From: Lineus longissimus
Lineage: Eukaryota; Nemertea; Pilidiophora; Heteronemertea; Lineidae
Assembly: GCF_910592395.1 (NCBI RefSeq)
Contig: NC_088311.1
Coordinates: 10,852,501 to 10,916,500 of the forward strand
DNA length: 64,000 nt
Direction of reading: 5' to 3'
Part shown: one piece after another, positions 12,001 to 24,000 of the stretch
Layout of the letters: the number at the start of each line of letters is the position of its first letter
How positions within the stretch are numbered: position 1 is the stretch's first letter
The notes under the pieces: model-generated
The model's input: the letters and a program-made list of their open reading frames with translations, nothing else
What the model was told of the DNA's origin: nothing
Databases searched by the model: none
Translations under genes and position numbers: made by a program

Positions 12001-15000
12001 TAATTTGGGTTGCAAGAAAGAAAATTATTTAAAAGTAGCGTTAAGTTAACGCTAACTTTAACTGACCTCCTAACCCCAAGATAAATCCCTATTTTGGAGT
12101 TAGTTGAAACAAAATGGTGGACAACCAGGCCCTGTTTGTGGCTTTCCAGCCATTATTTCAAGCTCCACGGCATTTTAGAGAAAGAATCAACCACTTGGAG
12201 TTCTTCAATGACAAAAAACTTTTTAAAAGATACCGTTTTTGCAGAGAAACCATTGTTTTGATAGTTGATATGCTCAGGGAGGACATTGAAAGTGCCACCA
12301 ACAGAAGCCATGCAATTTCGCCTGAGGTGCAAGTCTTGATTGCTCTCCGTTATTTTGCATCTGGAGCTTTCTTTGAAGTTATTGGGGACACTTTCGGTGT
12401 AGACAAAGCGAGTGTAAGTCGTGTGGTGCACAGGGTGGCTGGCCTGTTAGATGCTGCACGGGACGATTTTATTGTGTGGCCCCAGTCGGTGGAGGAGAGG
12501 CGTCGAATTCAAGCTGGATTCTATGCGATCGCACATTTTCCCAAAGTATTGGGATGCATCGACGGCACGCACATCAGAATAATATGCCCCAGTGAGCCAC
12601 GTCCTGATGCTGATCACATCCCAGAACCAGCCAATGCTGCTGAGAATGACCAGGAGATGCGAGATGACCAGATAGGCCTACATGCTCCTGATCCTGCACA
12701 TGCACCTGCACTGCCCATGCCTGCAGATCGCGAAGGCGAAGCCATGGAAGAAGCAGAACAACCCGCGCAAGTTCCTCCAGCTCCAGCCTACGAAGCATCT
12801 TTTGTAAACAGGAAGGGATATCACTCCATCAACGTGCAAGCAGTGGTTGACGATAAGGGTAATTACTTTTATAATTATACCTGAAAACATGCTAAATACT
12901 AGGGCCAATATCCATGATATCACAACAAGCGCCACATCCTCGACATCATGACATGCACCATGACTGACATGCCTTTTTTGGTAAACGAACGTTGACCAAT
13001 TCCATGATTGCCTGACCAACAAAACATATGGAATGCCATTTATGCAAAAATTATCTCTTGTACACTGTTGCTCATAAAGATAGAATACGCATAGTTTTTG
13101 TATTTTTTCATCGTTAATTGCATAGAAACTTGTTGATGCTGAAATATGTTGAATATAATAAAATACGGAGTGGTCGTGTAATAATGATCAATAGCCCTCC
13201 TAACTAAAATGATACATTTCCTTTTCAGGAAAATTCACCAATGTAGTTGCACGTTGGCCAGGGGCAACCCATGATGCCTTTATTTGGAGGAACAGTGACC
13301 TTAAAGAGCACCTGGAACTGACAAACCCCAGAGGTGAAGATGGACTGTTGCTAGGAGATAGTGGATACCCTTGTATGCCGTATCTCATCGTCCCGTACGG
13401 AGCACCCACAACAGAAGCCCAGCAGAGATTGAACACTTCCTTATGTGCCACAAGAGTGAGGATAGAACATGCCTTTGGAGTGTTAAAGAGGAGGTTCCAT
13501 GTTCTCCATGGGGAGATTCGTATGCAGCCAGACCGTGTAGTTAAGATCATCTCTGCCTGTTTTGTCCTGCATAATATTGCAAAGATGAGAGGAGAACGTG
13601 ACCCCCGGCCAGAAGACGACGACAGTGATGACGAAGAAGATGATGAAGATGATGATGAGGAGTATGCTGGCCCAAACTCTGGCAGTGTTTACAGGGACTA
13701 CCTCGCCAATCGCTACTTTGCTTAATTGACTGTGATCCACTGCAACCTGAGTGAGGGGATATATCAAAACAGTGGAAGCTACAGCCAGTGAATTTTCCAA
13801 TTTCAAACTTAAAAACTATAACTATATGTATTGCATAATCAACACTCGCGTAAGAAATATACCATAACATTTTCATCATGTCACTGACACTGTAGCTTCT
13901 AATTTTGATACATTCCCTTTGTGTTTTAAATAACTTGATATTTACTATATATTTACTATTTAATATATTTAATATTTAAAAAATTCAAATCCTATAAACA
14001 TAGATACTATTTACACATAAATTTACAGTTCAATGCCCGACAGACCCAAGAACTCCTTTTCCTTCAGCAGAGCAATCTCCAGCTGTAGCTTTTCTATTCG
14101 AAGGCCAGCCTCTTTCTGAAGAACTTCCTGAGTACGTGTTGTGGCCTTCTGCGTAACAAGAGTTGCCTCAAGGACCTCAAGCTGCATGTTAAATACATCC
14201 TGCTGAGTCTTCTGTCGGCACATGGCGTCTGTCAGCAGACCCTTCGCATGTGCTTTCCTGGCACCTAGGAGAGAATGAAACAAATTATGACGGGTTAAAT
14301 GGATCACACAGCACTTCAATTTTGTCACTTTGTGAACGGCCAGAGCTCATTTTAGCACATTTGATTGATTTATGTAGGGACTGCTTAAAATCAAGAAAGG
14401 CTTTCGCCATTCTAGAGTCCCAACTACTCACCAGTGACTTTGCACAGTTTGGCCTTCTTTTTGGCTGGATGCAGTATTAGACCCCGGGCCTAATAGCCTA
14501 CTGAAAGACCGAACCTGTATCTAATAGCATACCAAGAATTATTGTGGCTCCCTCTATGTGTGTTTCGTGTGGTTGACGATCAAAGGTTGCCACAACCACT
14601 GCATCTGAGCAGTCGACATCAACATCTGCAGCTTGATTTACTGAAAAATTAAATGAAATTATCATAAAAAATAATTTTACTATTTCTAAATTAAAGACGC
14701 ATGATGTCTAACCGGGTCACTACAGTCGCTTTCTGTTTCTCAGTAGGCCTACTTGTATTTCTTCCATTGTATACCGGTACCAATGTAATGTATCATAGTC
14801 TAAGAAATACTCGGCTCTTAATTGACATGGGCATATTTATCATCGAGCTTCCAGCACCTTTAAATTAAACTTACCAGGAGTCCAACCAGCCAGATCAGGT
14901 AATGTAACAGGGAGGGAGACTGCTGCTGTAGCCTTTATAGGTGTGGTTACTGAAAATATTAACAAATGAAAGTTTTAAAGTGTAAAGGGAATGAATCACA

Positions 15001-18000
15001 TAAATTGGCGGGAAAAATCAATAAATTCTAATTAAATCCATTGAAAATCCAAATTTCTATGGATATTCCATTAAAACAGGGTGATGTCAGCTTAACAATA
15101 GGCCTAATGTGTACAGTGGAGTCGGGAAATTTGCAAGCGCGTATTTGGAGCAGCGAATAACCACATTTTCTGTACTTTTGTGCAGTTGAACTACCTTATC
15201 TGCTGATGAATTTGATTTATAGAGCTATGAAGTCAACTACTATGGTACTATTTCTAAGTGACGGTCATGAAAAGCTGTACTTTCGGCCGCTTGAAAAATG
15301 CATGCATGCACTGTCATGTCAGCATGTACACATGGTCGCTATACACACAGGAAGTCCAACAGAAATGGCTGGCAGAGTGCCAATATCGATGCAGGCACCA
15401 GACGACATACTTTGAACTTAGCCAGGGTAGGGCCGAGTTGAGCTTAATTCCACCAATGTTTTTGAAGATTGACATCAGGCTATGAAATCTAGACCTATGT
15501 AAGGCTTAGGCCTATGTTCAGAAATATATGCTGGTAGAAGTAGATAGCGTTTTATGGCCTAATTAGGCTAAATCGGAGCCTGGTGTACCTACCTGCAGAC
15601 TCAAATCCACCAGTGATGCCTCTGAATGCTGCGTCTTTTTCGAATGTTTCTATTATTCTCTGCAGTGTAGGGTCGGCCTGTGGCATCTTTCCCCCTCCGC
15701 CAGTCCCTCTCTGGTGTTTTTGCTGCAGGGAATGGATCTCTTTCGCCTTTGAAAGCTGCTGGTTCCATTTTTCCCTGCAGTTATCCCCGGTCCTTGTGGC
15801 CACTCCCAAGGAACTAACCATTAGGGCAATTTCATCCCATTTGTTTTTTTTCATTTTGTTTGTCACATCTGACGAAAACTTGGATCGCAAGATCCCAAGT
15901 TCATTTATGACAACATCGGCTAAAACTTCGGCTTCTGAGTGTGAAAAATTTGGTTTTCTCTCCCTTTTTGTCTTTTGAGATGAATGATTCTCTATGGAGG
16001 CAGCCATCTTGCATGTCTTGCTTTCAATATGAGGACCAAATGCATTATGGGAAATGTCCCTAGCAACTAACATTGATTTACTTAAAAGTAGCGTTAGTTA
16101 ACATTGGGCCTAACAGTGATTTGTGAAACTCAATTTTAGCGTTATGTTAGCTAACGCTAAGTTAGGGACTTTAACATAAAAAGATAAACTAACATACTTT
16201 TATCACCATAACTTTTGTGCAACCGGCCCCAGGTGTCTCGATATGTGACCCGTCACAGCAAAACCAGGCGCATGTTGCTCTGACCTTGGCAGGTTGAGAC
16301 GGACTGTTTGTTCATTTTTCTGTTGTCTGCCTTTTGTGAAATATGAGGACATTAATTTCTTCCATTATCTCCTAGTGTCACTTAGGCTCATCTTCTGTGC
16401 GACATGCGACTGGTTTTGCTAGGACAGGTCAAATATGATAACACCAGGCAAGCACTTTTTGTGATTACGGTGTACCCTTGTAGATGGCACTATAAAGGTA
16501 CATCCAAACTGCACAAAGTTTATAGAATGGCTACTTCTATTCCTTGTACATCCAGGAGAGACAAGACCACTAATGAATATTCATAGGTTGGAGGGTCGAG
16601 GCCTATCAATTAGACGAGTGCATGTTTTTAACTCTCAAGTACATATTTGGAGAGGTATTGAAAAAATATTTGCTGTGGCAAGTCTACAGATATAAAGAAA
16701 TTATTTGATGAAAAAATTAATTTCGATTTTGCTAATTGGGTAATAGGGGGCGTGTTTTGAGTTTTTTCTGCCAGTTGGCTGAAAAGAGTGGAAATATCAA
16801 AGTCTGTCTAATTTGTCGATTATAAAAAAATTTCCGTGGTCAATCACCAGTTTATTTTTCACCATTTACTTGCCCGACTGTCCGGAATAACATAATCTAA
16901 ATTTCAGATTCACAACAGCACGCATTATTTGATGCGTCACGGTCAAACATTGACAATTTAACTGCTAAAAGGCTTAAAAAATCAATTGTGGTCTTGTCTC
17001 AGGAACCAACCTCTAGCTGGGCTCTATACAGGAACTCCACAAACTACATCAGTGTCGGCCAAGCATTATCTCGATACACTCCTCCTTTAATTTTAAGATT
17101 TGGGAACAATTTGGAAAATACACCATGGAAGAGGGAGAATTAATCAAGGATAGCCAAAGAAAAACTTGCGACATGAATCTTCTTGGTTGGCGCTGCAAAT
17201 GTTTGCAATCTTATGGCAAATGGTAACATATCCTTTCCCTCAATAAAAAGATAGATCAAATGAACAAATGCATTGTTGACCATAAGATATGGCCTCATTA
17301 ATGTTGATGCTAAGGTATAGCATCATCAATGTTGACATTTAAGACAACATCAACGATCTTGATGCCTGGCTGCATGTGTCTTGACGTCTATTGTGTTGTG
17401 AATTGGCTGATCACAATATACTTCAGCCGGCAGTCGGCAGCAACTGTGGTGTAGTGGCTGGGACTCTCGACTAGCGGTCAAGAGGTCCCGGGTTCGATCC
17501 CCACTGTCAGCGTGAGATTGTGGGCAGGTCTCTTTGTCTTACTTGCCTCTCTGCACCCAGGTGTATAAATGGGTACCGGTCAGAAATGCACAGATTATAG
17601 CGCTGGTTGAGCAGCTCATCTGAGATCTACTGAAAGGTTTCAGGACAGAAAGGGGTTAAAGTGTAAAGTCGGATGATAACCTACATCATAGTTGATATCA
17701 GACTATAAACCCTAAACTTTAACTTTAACTTTAATTTCAACATTGCCATCAAAATGCAAATGCTCACAGCACCACCTCAGGAGATTTAAATCATAGTGAT
17801 GGTTCCTGCTTTGGGATCTTGTAAAAAACACCAAAAAGTTGTGCAAAACGCTAGAAAACTTATCAAATTCACCAGACCCCCTCTAAAATTGAGAACTTTC
17901 ATTTGCTGAATGGTCGGAGTATAGAAATATTGCAACGGAGGGACACAGATTGTGTCTGTTGCAAGTCTAAAAGTGCCAGGACTGATCAGGAGAATCCTGA

Positions 18001-21000
18001 TAAAAAGTATAATTTTAAAGAGATCACATTTGAAATGTTCAATATTTATAAGATATAAAAAATTTGAGAACCTGAAGAGGAAGTTCATGCCTCCTTCTAA
18101 TTTGAGGATTTAAAAAAAAACTCTCTACTTGGGTAGGTCACAAATATTTTTATTTTTCATGGGCGAATTTCTCAGTGTGTTAACACCAGTGCATCTCTGG
18201 TAGATTTTATGAGATGGTCATCATCTTTTCATTAGTGAAAAATCCCTGGCCCCCTGGTAGTCTCCAATGCGACTTATCCCTGTCAAATCTTACCAGGTGG
18301 TCGTCTTGGGGGTGGTGTATCATCGTGAGTGCTTTGGCGTTTCGTCTCACCAAATGTTTCTCTCCAATTCCTTCTTCTGGCTTCCCCATCCTCAATTCTT
18401 TCTCTTCGTCTACGCTCTGAAAAAAATTAAGCAACAATCTTGATGAATCATGGGTAATTGCAAGTATCCATAATCAATTGGTTATTTTTGTAATTGATAA
18501 TTTTATTCACCAAAAACACAACTGTTACATGAAGTTCTACAGAATAAGAGGGCATGCAAGTACATAATATTGTTAAAATATAAAACGATAGATGGCGACC
18601 TTGTTGTTCAAAACGGTTCAGGGTATAGTAAATTCCTTTTGCGGCTACAGATAACAAGGCAAAAGTGGGTCAGCGTGCAATTACTCGACGAAATGTACAG
18701 TGTATGTTATGCTATATTTTCCAGGGCATCTATGAGAAGGCCCCATTTCATCATGAACTTATTGTAAGTTCATCTCTCAGAAGGATCATTGCTATTTGTT
18801 TTTGTGTCCTTGAGCAAGACACTCAACCCAAAATTGCTTCGTCCTTTGAATGAGACGGAAAACTGAGGCTCCTTGAAACTTGTGTATTTGCCAGGGCAGG
18901 CATATAAACCCACCAAGTGAGAAACATAACCAGCTTGCGATGGACTCTACCACTGGCTGAAGATGGAATCACTGGGCGAATAAACACAATTGGTGCCTAA
19001 CTGTAGTGCAGACAACCGCCTGCAAATCCTCCTGTTCAAATACTACAGTAGAACCTCCTTTAGCGGACACCTCTCTATTAAGGAGAGCACTTGTCAGTCC
19101 CGAGGGTGTCCTTAATAGAGAGGTTCTACTGTAGTCAAATAGCATGAGTAAAATTGGCATGCATACCTTTTCAGGGTATTGGGTGTGAGATAGTGAGAGG
19201 ATGATGCAAGTCAACAATGTCCGCATCAAGAAGTTCTGCTTGTGTTTTAATTTATCAACTAATAGACAGACAAGTGGATCAGAACTAACCTCTGCTAATG
19301 AGTTGCTTGCCCTCCTCAATGAACTCTGATGTCATATCATCGTCTCCGATGAACTGATTAAATCCCAGCATGTGCAGACAGCGACTGCCAAGATGGAAAT
19401 AGGTCGCTAAGCACAGGAGCAGGATGGCTATCGGGAAGTAGATGTTGAAACCATCTGAGATTATGGAGATGACGTCCATGTGACCCATTATCTGTAACGA
19501 AAATGAAACGAAAATATAAGAACATTAGAGGCAGGCTGGTGTCACCACCAGCTCAATGGGTTGGTAGCTTGTGTCGTATTATTAACTGTTAACAACGGTA
19601 AAACGTTTTGGGTTCTTTGGCACAGACAGTCAACAGGATCACTTAATGTTTGGATTTTCCTGGGCTTTACATCGACTAAGGGGAAAAGGTTTTGTCTGAA
19701 AGTTTCTCGAACAATTCTATCAGCACTCACCCTCGTATAAGCCGTTTCCTCTAATTTATGAGATTGAGTTATATGACTGTCGAGATGAATCAAGCCGAGG
19801 AAGTTTAAACATAATGGCGGCGTCAAACGACATAATAACCTGGAAAAGAAAAACAATTAATGACATTAATTGACCTAATAACCTGGAAAAGAAAAACAAT
19901 TAATGACATTAACTGATCTAATAACCTGGAAAAGAAAAACAATTAATGACATTAACTGGCCTAATAACCTGGAAAAGAAAAACAATTAATGTCATTTTGC
20001 GTCTAATCCTCCAAGTGCCAACGACGGAACTTTCCGATTTTACGTAAGTTCATCACCAGAACGGTAGACGTCCTCATAATCGCCACGAAACAGTGTCTAA
20101 CGATTGTCGATGAAGTTGGGATTCCCCAGATGTGCTTCCTGAGTGTATTCCCGCTCATGGGCACTAGGGGCAAATCGCAAAAATCAATAGGCACTCAAAG
20201 AGTTAATGTATCCTTCTTGATGCAGGCAATCAGAGTGTCCAGCTGCACTGGAAAGATTGATATTGATGAGCGTTTTGGATCTTTTCCTATGGTGTACGTT
20301 GGGCAGCCACGTTTCTGGCAGTTGTTCCCTGGCTGTTTTCAAGCAGAATAAGCACAAATTTCTAAGCATGAAAGATCGATGCTTGAAATGGATTTTAGCA
20401 CATGTGACTCTACACAACACTTTGGGTAGAATCTGATGACTTAAGAGCTTTCATGTGCAGAACTAAACAACCTCTGAATAAGTTTTACTGACGGAGTATA
20501 GCTGTACTCTTTATGAATGTTTCATCAGTCATTATATAGGGGACTAATAACTGAGCAGAGCACAACAGACCATCTGGCATCAGCGTCTCTGCCTTGTCAC
20601 ACCTCCACTATTTATTACACATGCATTAGTAGTCAAGCAGAGTCACCCCCATAATCAAGATCGAGAAGTCAAATCCTGGTGTAAGTTGAAATGTTACTAA
20701 CGTCATTTTTAAGTCTTCGCAAACTCTACAGTACCACCATTCAGAATAGTAAAATGCCTGATTCTTACAGTAGAACCTCTCTATTAAGGACACCCTTGGG
20801 ACTGACAAATGTTGTCCTTAAAAGAGAGGTGTCCTGATAAGAGAGGTCAAATTGAATGGAAAGTACCAATTTGGGACCCAAACTAGTGTCCTTAATAGAG
20901 AGTTGTCCGCTAAGGGTGGTACCACTGTATGTCAATGAATTACTCTCTACTGCAACACACGACTTATATCTGCTTCATGTAAAGGACGCTGTTGGACAGC

Positions 21001-24000
21001 GTTTACATCATGACTTACATTCCACTAAATATCAAACTGTTTTCATCCGTCTGATGATGAGAGACAAGCTGGAAGTAGTTGAGCAGACGTATCTTGAAGA
21101 TTGTGTAGTACGCACAGACGCACAGGTAGGAGATGATCACACAGGAAGCCAACTGGAAGAAACAACAACACTCTGTAACCTTATACTAGGTGACACAAAA
21201 AAGGCTACTTACTTTTGATTTCGAATAAATTCCAAGATATCAATCTAATATTTACAAAATTTCTACCATGTGTCAATGTGAACTAGAGATCACTACTTTT
21301 TGTTTACTGTTTGTTTGGTCTCGATACCTGCATTTGGTTTTGCGCAATAGGCATTTTCACTTTTTTGACACTTCTGCACACAATCAGGTTTAATTGAGTG
21401 TGGTCGGTCACCAATCAAGCTCTCAGTGCACTGTAGTATTCCACCGATGAGTGTTTTGACGCTCTGAGGGAAGTGTAACATGTAGATCAAACATGACCAA
21501 CACCAAAAATGTCTCAGTCTGAGTGTTTCACTTCTCAACCTCATATCAAGTTTAGAAATACAGTTTTTCTAATTGACAGAAAAGCGTGTTATTACACAGT
21601 TACTCAAAAAATTGTCTGAAATGTGATATGTGTGAAAATAATCATGGCAAGAATCTTGACATTGTCGCCCAACACGAGCTCAAAATTTTAAGTTTCAACT
21701 GACAAAACGGTTTTGCCTGGGGAAGGTCAAAGCACTACCGAATTCAAGCAAAGAGGTAACGTTATTTATCTTTTATTTCCAAGTCAGTTCTGCAATAAGC
21801 TTTGATAGTTTTTGACACTGTTTAAGCAGACTATTGTACCAATGTTTCAGCTAAAGAGTTGTAGCAGGGTGCGGCACCCTGCCTTTTTGAAATTTCCTTC
21901 TATTGCCCTGCCTTTCGTCATCATTGGCCAATTCATTTCCATTTGAAGCAGGGCGCCGCACCCTGCCTTTTTCAGAGTGTGCTCTCACCTGCCTTGCCCT
22001 TCCAGATTTCTGGCTGAAACACTAGGTACTACTACTAATTTAAGTTTGGGAAAATGAAACATTTATCAGGCTGGTCTACAGCCAAATATACCTGCACGCA
22101 ACTTGAACTCACCTCAATATTGAAATAATCAAAATTCCTCTTGGCCAAATCAATAAATATGGCGAACAATGAGAGGACAGGCTGGGGGCAGAAAAACGTG
22201 CACTCTGACCAGACGACAAGGATGGAGAAGAGCGCCAGGATCACAGCCGCTACTCGCAACACCCACGGACGTAACAAGCATAACCAATACCATTCTGGAA
22301 CAAAACATGAAACACATGTTAGTGGAGAGTGCAATGCACTCCACATGGCCTTATTACAACACTTGTGGCCTCTTATTTTGGACATAGTACACTGAATAAC
22401 CTCTTGACTACCGCCGACCGCTATCGAGGTGACAATCAAATACACGTGTTTACCGCCGACCGCTGTAGCAGTCACAATCAAATACACGTGTTTACCGCCA
22501 ACCGCTTGAGCGGTCGCTATAAAAGGCCTTTCTGTGTATTGTTTGGTATGATCTGGCTCGGCTCTACTGGTGCATAGTGACGCAGGCACGAGAACGGCCT
22601 AAATTAAACAAGCACCAATCCTAATTTTGAAAGTTTTTACACAACTATTTTGAAACAATTCCCATTAGGTTACTTTCTTTAATCACTTCCACTTCCACAC
22701 TCCTAACCAATCCGTCCAAACCGAAACAACTACAGACATAACATTTTCCCTGCCCCACCTTAACCACTCAGCAAATGGTCAAATACTTTCTGTATCGAAC
22801 AAACAACTTCAAAATTCAGTACAAGGGTGAGTAAGAAGTTAATACATGCGAAAGTAGTTTGGGTACGTCTTGTTGGAAGTGTAGGTCTACCAAGGGAAGT
22901 GTATTTGTAGCCCCTGCATTGTTTGATGCATGGGGATATCAATCAATATCAAAGGCAGGGCTACAATTATACCGGGGTTACAATTACCCCATTCTACCTT
23001 ACATGTGTGCAATGGGAATAGGACAGGAAAGGGCATGGCAACGAATATGTGAAAATGGAAGCAGTATATTACATTGTGATTTATAAACAAGTATGATACA
23101 TTATCATGTCTGCTAGTTAATAGAACAGAGGAGATTCATTTGCTGGGTGATGTAAGTTTAGCTGTTTATAGAGGTTGTGACTGTCTCCTTGAGCGCCTCA
23201 TAGAATAAGTGTCCAGGGTGATTTGTTTGTTGTATGCACAATAAGCTAAAAATAGCAGAGGAGAAGAAATGAAGATGGACTAGTGTGTAAGTGTTTGTGT
23301 ATGTTTTAGACACAGGGGGTTAATCACCAGAGACCGTATAAATACTTAAAAGAACACAACTTACCAAACCATTTACACGGACGGCATCCACAAAATAATT
23401 TCACTACATGAAACAACAAATAGACAGTACAGATATGGAAAGCATTTGTGATCAAAGCGATGGAAGACAACAATGACAAGGACAGCATTGGGAAAAAGAT
23501 CTAGTGCAGTGAGTTCATGGAAACATAGTCAACTCGAATTGTCATGTATGTTTAAAAAATATTTTTTCAGGTTCGAATGGGGACCAGTTGAAAGGGACAA
23601 TAAGGGATCATAATGTTCTGATCAACACCCCCAAAATTTAAGAAATCTCATTGTAACAAATAACAAACACAGCAGCATTTAAAACTGCTTGGATTAAACT
23701 TGTTACATAATGGTTTTCTGTGCACTCAAAAACCACTGGTTATGCTAGGATGGGCTTGGGTAGGCTAACGCTAAATGAGAATGAACATTATGGGACCACA
23801 GGCCTCTCAATTGCATGCCCACTGCACCATGTACAAGTAAGTTAGTAGCAGTGTCAAAAATTGCAGATAGAGAAATCCAAGTTCAGGAAATGCGATTTTC
23901 GGCGACAAATTTGTATAATTTTTGTATTTTCTTCATAATTTATTGTTGCTGTGCATTTTCGTTGATTACAAAATAGCACAGCAGTGTTGAATTATGTTTC

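Larger units (their letters stand above)
11923..16230. mobile_element. Complete PIF/Harbinger DNA transposon
   Basis: Terminal inverted repeats GGGGCCGGTTGCACAAAAG (11923) and CTTTTGTGCAACCGGCCCC (ending 16230) bound a 4.3-kb element with two convergent genes: a DDE transposase (plus) and a Myb/SANT-like DNA-binding protein (minus). If the element starts at the second G, the bases directly outside are CAG on both sides (11921-11923 and 16230-16232), a 3-bp duplication of the CWG type reported for some animal Harbingers. Subterminal copies of AGCGTTAAGTTAACGCT-like palindromes occur at both ends (about 12037-12055 and 16088-16166). The element sits inside LMBRD2's largest intron. Confidence 0.9.
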
